Of a stretch of DNA of 64,000 nucleotides, positions 50,701 to 63,682 are shown in pieces. The notes beneath the pieces are model-generated. The model worked only from the letters and a program-made list of their open reading frames with translations. It did not search any database and was not told the origin of the DNA. Both the position numbers and the translations under genes were made by a program. How positions within the stretch are numbered: position 1 is the stretch's first letter; each line of letters opens with the position of its first letter. Source of the DNA: Aptenodytes patagonicus (Eukaryota > Chordata > Aves > Sphenisciformes > Spheniscidae); assembly GCF_965638725.1 (NCBI RefSeq), contig NC_134982.1, positions 75,344,155-75,408,154 on the forward strand, read 5' to 3'.

Positions 50701-53700
50701 CTTTAATTAGGTAGATGTGTTAGCAGAAAGCACATATCCTCTTGCAGTGTCAGGCTGTATTATGCTTTTTGGAAACAAGTCATTGCTTTGGCCTTGACAT
50801 GATGTTAATATGTGTTAGTAGGAGGCAGTAAAGGAACTTTAGGAATTATTACTCACCGCAATTAGCTAATGTGAAGCAGAGGCTCGTAAATGATGGAGTT
50901 GAAGCTTCTTTCTTAAACAGAGCCTGTTCTCCCCTACAGAACGGCCTATGCCACTGAGGCCAACCACAGCCCCTAAGGCATCTATTTTGGATCACCTGGA
51001 AGTGACAGGTAGCAGCCAGGTGGCCAGCCAGAGGACATGGGCTGTTGCTAGTCTAAGCAGTCAGGATGAGGACTATCGCTATGCAATGCAGTGGCAGTGT
51101 AGAAACTGGAGGGAGATAAAGGTTTCTGCGGTACATAGTTAAAGATACATCATAGTAACATGGAAGGGACAGTGTGGAGGAGTGGTGATGTTGTAATAGG
51201 TGGTTGTGAGAAACTTTAAGGTGGGGTAGAAAAGGCAACAGAGTCTGTTTTTTCTTGCAGCTCGTTCTCTTGACTTGGCAGCCCGTGCTGAGGAGGTGCA
51301 GTTACTTCTTGCTTTTTCTACTGCCTCTCCTGCATATGCATACTCAAAAGGAAACTCAGGATTGCAAACACAGTTATGGTCAGTTTTCTTGCTCAGCATT
51401 TTTGTTTTCTTCTCAAAAAAGAGCTTCTTTTGGATTTTCAGGGACCATAGTCTGCAAAATGGCTGAGTATGGAGCAGTCTACAGAGCAGCCTCAGCCAAA
51501 GGGAGCTGTTGCTTTCCTGTCTTCCTTGCTAGTGAAATGAAAGGGAATTTACTACAATGGAATTAAACACAGGATCTCGTGGGCATCTCAGGTTTCTTTC
51601 AAGGGGAAAGTTCAGCTGATGAAACAACACAGGAGTACTTTAGGGCCTCTGTATCAGTAAAGTCATCGTCAAGGACATCAGGCTGTTTGACTAAGGTCTG
51701 TACTCTGGAAACTTTTACTTTGTGAATCACTTGTATTTTGCTGAAATAGGCTTTATGTAGGCCTGTTGTCAGCAGAGGGACAAAAAGAATAATTTTGGTT
51801 TTGCAATTCTTTGCTGACAAAAGGGACCGAGACTATTTTAAAAAAGGCTTGGAGAAAGAAAGTGTGAGAAGTGACGAGCCAGCAATGGCGATGGCGACTG
51901 ATGATGTTAAACATGTATATGAAGTCACAAGTGAGAAGTAAGCAAACTAGTTATATCCCACTTAGTTTGTATGAAAAGGGCAAAACTGCATCCTTGTTGT
52001 CATTGCTTTTTGAGCCCATTGTTTTCCTACTTTAGAGCATGTCTGCTCTGTTTTTTAAAAGATCTGCTAAAACGGGTGATTCTGAACATGTGCTAAATTA
52101 ACCCCAAATCAAGCTTTTGTTTCTCCGCCAAGATTGGATCAGATTCTGGGAACACAAACGTAAGTGATGTTAATACTCCTGCTGTCCCAAAGTCAAAAGA
52201 AGTCTGGAGATGAATGAGATTCTCCAGCCAGAAAGAGGGGTCATCCAATAGGAGGTAAGCAGAGCTCATAACAGAAGCTACAGAGTTCACAGTTTTTCTC
52301 CTCTGTCCTGTTACTGCTTTTCCACTTAATTTTTCTACAATACATTTGAAGGACGAACGAGTCTTGTGTATTTATGTTTAATGGTAACAACTGTATATCC
52401 AAATGTCTTTAAGATATTGACATTGAATCACCCCAAATGATGCACAGCAATAAAATAGTACTTAACGAGGCAAATTTCATATCCATGGAATTTGGACAGA
52501 TAAAGACTAATTGTGTAAGCCACTTAATGCACGTGAAGGTTGCAGATCTGACTATTGCTTCCAAGGACCAGGAAATGGGTCATGCTAATTAGATCTCAGG
52601 GTTAGTGTTTTCATCCATTAAAGTTACAAAAATTCATTCTTAAAATCCTGTTTGCAGGACCCACTATCTTCCACTGAATTAATCTCACACTGTTAATGTG
52701 ATTCTAATGGTAATTTTTATTTGATGACTGCATCGTTTAACTTTATTTAACTTCAACCAGCATTCAACAAGTGTAACTTAGTGATGAATTTCCTATCTAC
52801 CTGGCTCTGCTTCCAAATTTATGTCATACTGGGATTGGTTAATATCTTGTACTGATGTAGGAAAGCCACACGCACACTGTTGGTGAGCTGCAGTGTAACA
52901 GTTCCTTCTCTTGAATGCTCCAGCTTTAACTTCAGTCTTCTCTCTGTGTGAAAGATTGATAAATGGCAAGGTTTTTTTGAGAGTTTGAACAATATAATTT
53001 TAGCAATTCTTGAAATACGGAAGTGTGAAAGACATGCACGTCTCATCTTAAGGTGAGAAGTTAAAATGTAGATTTGCATATAGGTAAAGAACTTCAGTAA
53101 CTTTCAGCTAAATAATTGTAAAAAAATTATTAAATGCAGCAATCTTGAACACAAGTCCGAGCCATTAAAAACCCTCTCTTCATTTAATTTGGAAGAAAAA
53201 GAAGGAACAGGAAGGATACTGAAAATTTGAAGGCCTTATTTGGAATTTTGTCCCTCATGCATAACTGTTGGGGTGACTGATACTATTGATAATTTCTGCT
53301 ATAATAATTATTTTCTTTTTCTTCCTAATTTTCAGAGGTGCTGAGTCCCCCTCACCCCACTTGAAATAGTATTTGTAGGCAAACTTGTGTTGTATGTCGG
53401 AGACAGAGGTCTTGCATCTTACTCATCCTCTGCTGCACAGCAGAAATCTTGGGGCTGATCCAAAGACACCAGCGCTCAGTGAATCGAGCTCAGTCACTTT
53501 AAGTGAATGTAGCTTTCAAGGAATCAGCTTTACAAGAGGAAACAAGAGCAGATCATTCCATATTTTTGGCTCATTTTTTTTTTAAATGTGGGAGGCTTCC
53601 TCCATTTCACACATTTGGCATGTTGTCTGGTTAGTCCTCCTTCCTGAAAGGAGAACCTGCAAGTGTAGACCGCAAGTCAGGGCAAGGAACATTTCTTCCT

Positions 53701-54799
53701 CTGCTCCAAATTTCTGCCAATCCCAATGAATGATTGATCAAAGCTGGGATTTGAATTCAGATAATCTCTGCAGCTATGAAATGCTTAAAGGCTTCCTTCC
53801 TCTTAACCAAAGAAGAAAAAGATGACAGCTATTTTGTTTGGGAGTAATTCAGTTCTCCTTCCCAGTGATTAACCTGCATTTCGCAGCACTGCTGTGGCTG
53901 GAGTTGTCACCTACAGTACATAGAGTGTTCAGCGGTCAGCTAGCTTTCACCATTGTGCATGTGTTGAAGTGAACTCTGGTTATATCATCTCTTTCAGAAT
54001 GGGAGGGCTTTTTTTTCACTACAGACAATTGCCACGTGGACCCCACCCAGATGCCTTATCACTATGAGATATGTTTCCAAGGAGTTCACTCAAAGCAGAT
54101 ACTTTGCAGAACAGTTATAAAGTAAGCATTTTAATATCTTTCTCCTCAAAGTAAGATAATTCTTATGGCTGGTGCCTCATCGTAAGGTCTGCCTTATGCC
54201 TTGTATTTTTGTTTTACACTTGCAGCAGAAAAACAGAAGTATATTGAAAGACTTTACAACCACTTCACTTTGGAAACGTATCCCTCCGATTGTGAAACAG
54301 CACATACCAGCACTAAGAAGCATTAACATTAACTAATGTCATCAGGCAGAAAGAACTAAAAAAGAATCTCAGTGTTCTGCCTGTCTGGAATTGCTCACAG
54401 GAATGCCGCATGTTGTCTTCTAAGCTCATTAACGCAAGGAAAAAAATCAATTCATTTTGAAAGAAAAATAAGTTTTTTTTGATCACTATGAAAAGCAGTG
54501 AAGGTAAGATGAAGCAGGAAGCCCAACAAGAGGATTAACTCTTGCCTGCAGCAAAAATACAGTTTGGCTGGCGATATGATGATATCCCTGAATACGGGAA
54601 TAAGGTTGGTGCAGTGTCATCCCATTATGAGCTGGGAATAAGGACAGTCATTCCTATGCCCATCCTCAGGCAAAGCACAAACATAACATAGAAATAACAG
54701 ACCCTTTGGTTGAAGATTTTGAAACTGAAATGCTTGTTTCCATGCAGTGTGCCAGTGAAGTGGGATTTGGAGTGACAGACACTGTCAAACCTCGTATCC
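47721..54799. other. Intergenic DNA upstream of TEK
   Basis: No gene recognised. A short exon-like piece on the plus strand (50941-51007, preceded by CCCCTACAG and followed by GTAGCA) and a pyrimidine tract plus CAG at 51260 are the only splice-like signals, and neither leads to a recognisable protein. AACAGGAA occurs at 53206-53213. Confidence 0.5.
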
Positions 54800-55858
54800 T
54801 AATGACTCAGTGGCATCTTCCTGGAGGAGGACCAGGTTAGGGAACTTTCAAACAAACTGGACGTATGTACGTCCATGGGGCTTGTTGGGATGCATCCACA
54901 CGTGCAGAGAGAGCTGGCTGATGGTGTTGCGAGACCATTCTCAATTATCTTTTCATGGTGGTAGGGAGAGGCTTCTGAAGACTGAAAGAAAGCAAGTGTC
55001 ACTCCTATCTTAAGGAAGAGCAAGAGTGAGCCAGGGAACTACAGGCCAGTCAGCCTCACCTCGATCCCTGAGGCAGTGATGGAGCAACTTATGCTGGAAA
55101 CCATTTCCAGACACATGAAGGATGGGAAAGGGATCGTGAGTAGATAGCATGGATTTATGAAGGGGAAATTATGCTTAACCAACCTGATAGCCTTCCACAA
55201 CGAGGTAACTAACTCAGTGAGCAAGGAGAGGTGTGGATGTTGTTTACCTCAACATTATCAAGGCGTTTGACATGGTTTCCCATAAAATCCTCACAGATAA
55301 TCTGACAAAGTATGGGTTAGGTAAGCAGATAGTGAGGTGGACTGAAAACTGTGTGGTCAGTGGCCCAAAGTCCAGCTGGAGGTCAGTCAGTAGTGGTGTA
55401 CCCCGGGGTGGATACTCGTGCCCATACTGTTTAACCTTTTCACTAATGACCTGGATAGTGGGTCAGAGCGCACCCTCGAGAAGTTTGCAGATCATACAAA
55501 GCTGGGAGGCATGGCTGGTGTGCCAGATGGGTGTGCCGCTGTTCAGAGGGACCTCAACAGGCTGAAGAAATGGGCAGACAGGAATCTCACGCAGTTCTAC
55601 AAAGGTAAATGCGCAGTCCTGCCCCTGGGGAGGAACAACCCAGGCACCCATACACACTGGTGGCTCAGTGGCTGGAAAGCATCTTTGCTGACAAGGGCCT
55701 TGGGGTCCTTCCTGGTGGACACCAAGGTGACCATGAGCCAACAATGCACAGCAAAAAAGGCCAACAGTGTGCCGGGGTGTGTTAAGAAGAGCATTGCCAG
55801 CAGGCTGAGGGAGGTGATCCTTACCTCTACTCAGCCCTGGTGAGACAGGTGAGCAAAA
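54800..55858 (+). mobile_element. Decayed CR1 LINE reverse-transcriptase fragment
   Basis: Plus orientation. Conceptual frames show GNYRPVSLTSIP, VMEQLMLETISRHMKD, DVVYLNIIKAFDMVSHKIL, SSWRSVSSGVPRG, FNLFTNDLDSG, FADHTKLGG, QRDLNRLKKWADRNL, LGRNNPG, VDTKVTMSQQC and ASRLREVI, in the order of the CR1 ORF2 polymerase. It is broken by stops and frameshifts, and the catalytic FADD motif reads FADH. It lacks both the endonuclease part and the 3' tail, so it is a dead fragment. Confidence 0.93.
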
Positions 55859-57926
55859 AAGGTTTTAAGTTTCTCCACCCCATAGATGCTGCCACTTCAC
55901 TTAACTAATGTCCTCTCAGTTTGAATTCATAGCATAACATGCATAAAAGATTGCCCGGGCAGAGAGACCCGTGTTACTGAATTAGTGTCTTGGTATACAC
56001 ACAAGAGCTTTGGTGAAAAAATGCCGTGTGTCTGGTACTTAAACGTGTACTAAAAATAAAAAGATCAAAAGAGTTAAAGAAAAGGTTATTTTCACTGAGA
56101 CTGTAGGAGCTACATATGGATACAATTTACTCAGCTCACTACTGGGAATGAGTTATTAATCTCCTAGAGGGAGATTAAATGCCTGCTGTGTAGCTCTCCA
56201 TTTAGAATTCAAAGTTCTTTTCAGCCACAGGTACTATGACCATGATCCAGGACCATAAGGATGAAGTGTTAAAAGAAGGAATGATTGACAAGATTCTCAG
56301 ACAGAAACAGGTAGTCTGGAGATCCTTCAACAGAACAAGGAAAAGAACAGCATGCTGGAGAGAGGGCTTTTATGACAGGCATCTCCTGGGGAACACAACA
56401 AAAACCTGCAAACTTTACCACGCTATCTTACAGAATCCCTACCAAGGAATAAAACCATCCCCTGCCCTGGGTGAAAGCAAATTTAAAGCAGTCTGTTTAT
56501 TCAGTCTGCAGCTTTTTTCCATTGTTCATTAAAATATGTTATTGTAGCACAAGTGGAATTCAGGAGGTGATCTCTCTGGCTGATGGTTTGATTGGTAAGA
56601 ATATTAGACTTCAACTTTATCTCAGCAAATAATGGGCTCTCTCTGGAATAGCTGAAACTTTGACAGGAAGGAAGAGACATTAGTGGGAATTTCCCCTAGA
56701 TAACAGTCCTTGGTTTATAGAAATCCTGTTCTATTATCTCTAAATACTATACAGACATAAATATACAGAGCAAGAGCATTTACTGTGCTGAATTTGGAAA
56801 CACAGTGGTCTCCGCAAAAATCTTCAATATTTTTGTTTTACATACCTCTTTATACTCCAAATGGCAATCACAGACTGGGAGAAATTTAGAGACAAAAATA
56901 CAGAACTTCTATTTTAACGGACTCAGCGTGTTTTCTAATTCTTTGCCTACTCCAGTTCTAGAAAGTGAAGCATATAGTCTACTTCTTTTTTGGAAAACTT
57001 TGCTAAGAGTGCAGAACAACTATAAATCCAGACCCCACTGTTTTTTATTTTTTTTTGTAAAAGGCTAGATTACTCTCTGGCTACGATTCCTATCTATAGT
57101 CAACTGTGCTTTTTGCTCTTTGATCAGGACTAGCTTACAACATACCAGGTGGAGGAAATTATCAATAGGTAGTTTGTAATTACATTACATGTAGAATGTG
57201 AGGGAAATGCATACTGGGAAATTTTATTTTATGTGAACGTTTTCTGAAATTTCTGTATCATAAAGCACACTGTTATTTCTGTATCAGTCTGGTTTTGTTC
57301 AATGTTGAATCTCTTTCTATGTATTTTTGTCAAAGGCTGCATATGACACTGCAGCTTGAAACCTGAGGAAACAAAAAATTGCAGAAAATACAAATAATTT
57401 TCCCTGTTATTTCCTTTATTGGTGAATACAACAAAAGTAAAATGCTCCGCACAAGGTCAGTATTAGCTATGTTTCACTTTTTATGACAGTTCTTTCCTTA
57501 TAATTACATGAAAAAAATATAAAATAAGGAAGTTAATCAGTTCTCCATTGGGAAATGAAAATTTGCTGACAGACCCAAAGTGCATTTGCTTTTATTATAA
57601 GACATTATACTATGAAGCAATTCTGACTTAAAAGGATGCTTGTCATCCTTAGATGTTTTCCTTACTTGTTACGAATTGCTATTTAAATAGGGACAGTGTG
57701 CTGATATTACCATTTATCTTATTATACACTTCATTTAAGATAAAGCATATGAGAGCCTGTCAGGCAGTCCTTATTCAGGGAAAACTCTATTCTGTTTGGC
57801 AGGGATAGGACTACAAGACAATGAGAGATTCATTGTGTAAAGCATACTGAAGTTTCACATTTGAGATGCAATCCAGCAATGGGCCTCAGCAAAATGTTCT
57901 GATGATTTTACACTCATTGTACAGTA
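55859..57926. other. Intergenic DNA between CR1 fragment and IFT74 3' end
   Basis: No gene recognised. A 98-codon plus-strand frame (56236-56532) has no resemblance to a known family and no supporting context. Confidence 0.5.
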
Positions 57927-58161
57927 TTTATTTTTTATTTCTAGAAGTTTCTAAAATTCAGAAGTTTATTTCTAAAATTTTTTAATGTTGCAAAAGGAGT
58001 GATACTATTAAAACCCATGACTTCTAAAAACCTGGAAAAATACTTTTAAGAATATCTGCTGCCGTCCTGGTGAGTGAATGAGCTCAGTAGTCCAGCTTTC
58101 CATGCTGCCTGTGCACATCTCTCATTGTTGGTCCATTGGGGCAGGAAGGAAGTGCCTGGGT
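57927..58161 (-). other. IFT74: IFT74 3' UTR with two AATAAA signals
   Basis: Non-coding sequence after the IFT74 stop. AATAAA occurs on the minus strand as complements of 57934-57939 and 57927-57932, about 225-235 nt past the stop, followed by a TG-containing stretch. Cleavage is expected around 57900-57920. Confidence 0.65.
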
Positions 58162-58277
58162 TCAGTTCTTGGTGTTCTGTAAAGCTTCTATGAGAGCTTT
58201 GTTGTATTCTGTGACCAGCTTTCTCACGTTCTTCATTATTGGCTGGTAGTCACTCTCCTGACTTTTTGTTGCTATGA
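58162..58277 (-). CDS. IFT74: IFT74 last exon, coding part
   Basis: 116 bp encoding (F)[20 protein letters not shown] and [17 protein letters not shown], then TGA (complement of 58162-58164). Acceptor ATCAG|TCATAG. Human ends in ALHSTSGN, so the last few residues differ. Confidence 0.95.
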
Positions 58278-61200
58278 CTGATTAAAAGAGTTAAGGAAAC
58301 AAACTGCCAGTATAAATATTAGCATAATTAGAGATCATAAGGGAACCACAATACAGTAAGTTTCCTTCTGTGAAAACTGTCAAGGGTTGCAAATAATGGA
58401 AAAAACTGAAATTGGGTCTAAAAGATTTACACCAAGTTACTAGCTGCCATCTCATGCCAAGCATGGTAAAAGAGAGATTACATGCCTAAGCCAGTTTTGT
58501 TTTCATATATATATGCAATAGGTCCCTCGTGGGAGACTCTGCCCATTGTTACATTGCAAACAAAACCATTTCAAGGCACGCAACTATTTACAGCCATACA
58601 GTTTGGCACTTTAGAAGTCCAGCGACAAAAGTCCCAGTCCAAGAAAGCAGGACCTTTGTTTCCACTAGCCCACGCAGACATAAAACTCTGTATAAGGGTC
58701 TGCACTTGGGTAGGTAATACATTGTACCAAGTTAGGAGGTGCTTTTAATATCCTGATCAGCTTTTTCTCTTGGTTTGTTTTAGAGTTTTTTCTGTTAGAA
58801 AAAATAGGATCTAAGATTCTTGCCTTAATAAAATATTCCTGTAGATCCTTCTTCATAGAGGAGGTGGCTCCAATTACATTACGTTGTCCAAGACTTTTTT
58901 CAGATTTTTCTAAGAATTAGAGCATTTATCGGGTACAAGAAATGGGATGTGGGGTATATGAAGAAGGTAATGCTATATGCAGATCTTATGTTATTTTCTT
59001 TTTCCCCTGATGGCTAGGCTATTACAGAATGGCCTGAAATATATTCTTGTGCCGTTTTCTGAGACATGTAGCAATGCTACACACAACACTGGATGATACA
59101 GTCTAGTTTTGCTGTTACTTTTATCAACTACATTTGTACTATAATCAGATAACAGTGATTCTATGCATCTTTAAGATTTCAGATTTTTTGTTTCCTAAAT
59201 AATTTTAAAGAAGTGAATTTATTGCAGTGAATTCAAAGTCCCTAGAATATAAAATAAAAGTGTAACTATGCCCTACTCAGATCTCTACAATAACTATGGA
59301 GAATAGTACAAGATAAGAAGAACCATCAGTTCTAATTAAAAAAACTTCAGTGCTTTTGCTAATTTCAAAAACTACCTTATGAAAGTCACTTGCAGCAAGT
59401 AAGACTTTGCTGATGTTTTGGAAGGTCTTATATGATTAGTGGAATCTAACTCTTTAATTAGCATCACATAATGAGAGCGCTACAATGCAGTTCCCCCATC
59501 CCAGCCCACTTTGCAGCTAAAGCATCTCCTTGTCATATCTTACCACATTTATCTGATTTTTTTCCCTCTAATATGCAATTCCTCTTTTATTTGATAAGAA
59601 ATACATTAAATGCATACAATTTGTTGTTTACTTTTTCATCATTGATATTTATGGTGTTTTAAAACTGCAAAATACCAAGCCAAGTCACCATGCTATACAG
59701 ATTTTCGAACAATGCTACACTTGCTGGATAATTTCAGATAAGACTGGACAGATGTGAAGATGATCTTCATATGAAACCTAATGGCAAAACTGACCCAACA
59801 GGAAAAACTCCAAACTGCAAGACAAATCTTATGCTTTAGGACCCCGTAAAATTGTTTCAGACAACAGATGCAAGTTTTGCTATATATAATATCTATCAGC
59901 TAACCAGACATTTGCAAAGCATCGCCTTTCCCCTCCTCCCCTGCCTCCTGCTCCCCATTCCGTCCTGTCTTATTCTGCTGGAGGAAACAGACTTCTTCCT
60001 CAATTAATACAGTGCATGAATTTTACTGTATTTCTTAAAGAAAGGGATACATTCCTTCATCATAAAGTTATTTTGCTCATGGTGCTGCCACTTCCTCTCC
60101 AAATTTGTAAGCTGAAAACACAAAAAGAGCCAAAAATGAAAACAATAATTATTACACATGTACTTCATACAAAGAATCTCCCAAAAATGTTGTATCAATA
60201 CCTTGTACTATATCATCTGATAAGATCAAAGTTATTTCACAAAAAACCCACAGAAATGAGAAACAATGGCAAAAATATTTTTAAAGCTGCGAATGATTAA
60301 CCTGTTTATAATTTAGCACTTCATACATCTATTTATGTAAAAGCACTGCATGCAACTGCAGTGGTAGATGGAAGAAAATCAGATGAGGATTCAAGACTTG
60401 TCATATAGGGAAATGTGTAAGCAAGTCAGAAGTAAAAAGGTGAGCACTGCAGGGAGATACTAACTCTCATTATACTTCATATCATTTAAATGATCTCTTC
60501 TTAAAATCAGCAAGATCTAAAATCACCAAAGATACAATATTTCCTGACACTGTCTTGGACTTTGAGCTATACAGAAGAAACTTCCTTAGTTCCATAGTTA
60601 AGTTTCCTGTCTGATGCCAGAAGCTGTGATAAGAACAGAGCTGCAGCGAGAAGATTGTAGGAGTGTGGGTTAAGTGCTGGCACTTCTTCAATACTTTCAG
60701 CATCAACAGGAAACTAACATGGACATTATATCGATGGCTGCTTCCTTACAATACAATTTTATAATATTTGTTTTTCTGATGCTACTGTTCAAGGCTCTGC
60801 ATTTCAAGATATGCATATGTTATTTTTAAATGCAAAAACTGAAAATCATTCTGAGACTAAATTTCAGTGGAAACTAAGGTAATAAATTAGGAAAATATTG
60901 CAACATTTTACTTAAAAGCTTATTCTTAAGCTATAAGATATGAAAACAGTTGCTATATTACTCAAAATAAGTCTTACAGTGATGAATCAGTTATCTAGTG
61001 TACTGGTTCACAGCAAACATGGCAGTCATTTATTTCCACGATAAGATATTTGTGACCAATTATAATTTTTATTGTGCCCTTTGTAGATGTTGCTACATGC
61101 AATACAGCCAGTAAAGGAGCGTAGGTTTAAAATACTGTCTGATATATACCAAAGGAAATATTCAGTGCATTTTTATAGTAACTCCTTGAATGCCACAACC

Positions 61201-63682
61201 CATACAGTTGACTGCTTGCAAAATCGCCCAAACCCTCAAGATATGTAAACGCTATTTGTACTTCAAAATGCTTGATGCATGTCAACTAATCAGCTATTTT
61301 AAGATACACCTTTATTCACCCTTGTGATATTTACACTCATGACATAAAAAGCAAAGAAACAAATCCTTTTTGCACACATTGAAATAGAACTGCCACAGCT
61401 TAATGAACTGAAGAAATGCTGTACAACTACTATTTTATATAAACTTTTTAGCATCATTATGCAAGTAACTTAACACTGGCTGGGTATCCATTTCTGATTT
61501 ACATAATAACTAGGAAAAAGAATCTGATCTTGGCATAAAAAATATACAATATCTGAAGTCTTGCAGACTTTGGCATGCAGCTTTAGGGATTTATATCATC
61601 ACCCTAGAGTTAGCCCACAATGATCATACGCTACGAGTGTATACGTGCATGTCCTCATTTAGAGCTACACCCTCTCATCCGCTCCATAAAGTTCAGTCCA
61701 GAAGAAAGTTAACTTAAATATGTACAAATATCACCTTCAGCTTTTAACTGAATTAGAAAAAAGTAACAGTTCTAAAGGACAAAGATCTCAACAACCTGAA
61801 ACAATAAAAATCAGTGAAATGCAGAGAAAATAATCAATTTTCATTTTTCAGCTTGTTTTGAGGTTATCTATTTTCCTTCTGTGCATTCAAACCTACATGC
61901 CAGGAAAGTCCTTTTGCCAAAATGACAGCCATTTATGGGTGTTTATAATGGAAGAATGAAAGCTGCTCAAGAGTTTATAAACATCACCTTTCCTGATTCA
62001 CTTTTGCAATGTAAATGTAAATATACTCATATACCAAAGTGCCTTGGGTTTAAAGAAGTCTAACAAACCCTAAAACTTCAGTGGTCCACAAAGAGCAGAA
62101 GGATTGGAAAAAGGGAAATGCAATTAATAGTACAGGTTGCAAGAAAAAACTTACCACCATAACTTTAAAAGCAAAAGGGCTCTTATCTAATTAGTAGTGA
62201 CTTTTTTTCCCTGTAGTTTCTTTCTAAGTTGGTCCTCAACACTCCTCAAGCAAAGGAAGGGCAAAAGGGGGACAATTCTGAGCAAGATTAGTACAAATAC
62301 TTAAACAAAGGATTCGCACAATTTTGAAGCTCAGGAAGACCTCTGCCTAGTAACTTTGAAATCCAAAGCTTACAAGAAATTTATTGGCATGATATTAACT
62401 TTTGTTTGAAAACAGAAAATATAGCTATGCATTTGCAACACATAACTTTGAAAACTCCCTGAGAGGGAATAAACTGATTCTATCCATACAATGCATCATG
62501 TGTATGAGAAAACCGAAACTGTGATAGAAACAACTGAAGAGATAATATGTAGCTTGAGCTATACCTGAGAATGTGTCTCATTCTCTTGCAACTCTCTCTT
62601 TAGTGTCTCATACTCTGTATTCAAGTGTTCCATTATTGTCTTGAAAGCATGGCTACGTTTTGTTAATTTTTCTTTGTCATCCTGGAGTCTCTAGTTGGAA
62701 AAAAACCAACACAAACTGATTAATGGATGAGTTCATTTGCTGTGGCCTACAGACAAATTATTTTAATTCAGCTTTCAAGATGCTACTTTTTCTTCCTTTC
62801 AGAACAAGATCATATGCATAAAGCACCACAGAATCATAGAATCATTAAGGTTGGAAAAGACCTCTAAGATCATCGAGTCCAACCATCAACCCAACACCAC
62901 CATGCCCACTAAACCATGTCCCTAAGTGCCTCATCTACACGTCTTTTAAATATTTCCAGGGATGGTGACTCAACCAAGAACTCATAAGGATTTTCTCTAG
63001 CAATGCATGCTCCCTCCTAAAGATAATATTCAATGGTTATAACCAAGTTGTAGGCTTAGACTATACTATATCAGCACAAGTGGGAATGCTGATGTTAAGA
63101 ATTTGTAGGAAATTTATCACGTGAAATGGGAAGTGCTTTAGATGGAGTTTGTCTTGTCGAGCAAATACACACAGAATAGATTTTTCTTTTTTGTTTGGGT
63201 TCTGTGGTTAGATTGCTAAATTCAAACTTATGGGTAGTCATAAGTTACAGCAGAAAAGTTCAGATGAATCACTAAAATAAATGGGAAATTTTGTGGAAGG
63301 AAGTTATCAAAAGGTATCCAGCTGATAGCCTGCTACACGTACCTAGTTAGTAAGTCACATATATAAGCAGAGATTCATTTGGATTCATTTGCACTGCTGC
63401 GCACACCCAGTTTTCAGCTATCAGTCAGTATTCCCAGCCGCAGACCTGGATTCCCTTCCACTAGGTGCTCAAAACCACACAAATTCTGTATAATCCAAGG
63501 TTTCACTCCTTTCATTACCTTTTTCTTCTCTTCTCCTGATGCTTTCAGAGCTGGCAAATTATTATAGACCTCCAACTCAGCTTTTGTTTGTTCAATTTTG
63601 TCTTTAAGAGAAGCCAGTTCATCAACCATCTTGCCCTCCAAGAGTTCCATCTTCTGTAGGTCCATCTGCAGCTTTTGAGTCT
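58162..63682 (-). CDS. IFT74: IFT74, C-terminal part (last four coding exons)
   Basis: Core coiled-coil subunit of the intraflagellar transport complex IFT-B, which pairs with IFT81 to carry tubulin and other cargo into cilia. Four exons encode about 154 C-terminal residues closely matching human IFT74: [20 protein letters not shown], then [20 protein letters not shown] and ENETHSQ, then [20 protein letters not shown], then [13 protein letters not shown] and a stop after NTKN. Heptad-like leucine/charged spacing indicates coiled coil. The 5' part lies outside the window. It is transcribed towards TEK, the same head-to-tail order as human 9p21. No frameshift was seen. Confidence 0.96.
60051..60111 (-). 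CDS. IFT74: IFT74 penultimate exon
   Basis: 61 bp encoding [20 protein letters not shown] plus the first base of a phenylalanine codon. Acceptor TTTTCAG|CTTACA; the donor GAAT|GTATCC is weak after +4 but gives the exact human junction (KE-F-IATKSQ). Confidence 0.95.
62565..62690 (-). CDS. IFT74: IFT74 exon, third from the end
   Basis: 126 bp, 42 codons in phase 0, [20 protein letters not shown] then [20 protein letters not shown] and SQ. Acceptor AACTAG|AGACTC, donor CTCAG|GTATAG. Human has [20 protein letters not shown] in the same place. Confidence 0.96.
62827..62975 (-). mobile_element. CR1 LINE 3' fragment in IFT74 intron
   Basis: CACAGAATCATAGAATCATT, GGTTGGAAAAGACCTCTAAG, ATCATCGAGTCCAACCATCA and CCATGTCCCTAAGTGCC: the reverse complement of a CR1 3' end of a different subfamily from the copy at 18.8 kb. 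It sits between two IFT74 exons in the same transcriptional direction. Confidence 0.93.
63519..63682 (-). CDS. IFT74: IFT74 exon, fourth from the end
   Basis: Encodes [18 protein letters not shown] onward to [13 protein letters not shown]. Donor AAAG|GTAATG. The acceptor is uncertain: GATCTAG|AGACTC (end 63682, preferred because it fits the human alignment) or TTAATTAG|AGATTG (end 63705, adding seven or eight residues). Both are compatible with the downstream phase. Confidence 0.9.

Noticed and set aside
51255-51566. 103-codon plus-strand frame with hydrophobic start
   Set aside because: It starts at a non-ATG codon and shows no family resemblance; composition reflects pyrimidine-rich DNA.
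56236-56532. 98-codon plus-strand frame with basic composition between CR1 and IFT74
   Set aside because: No match to any family I recognise, no repeated or conserved motif, no gene context.
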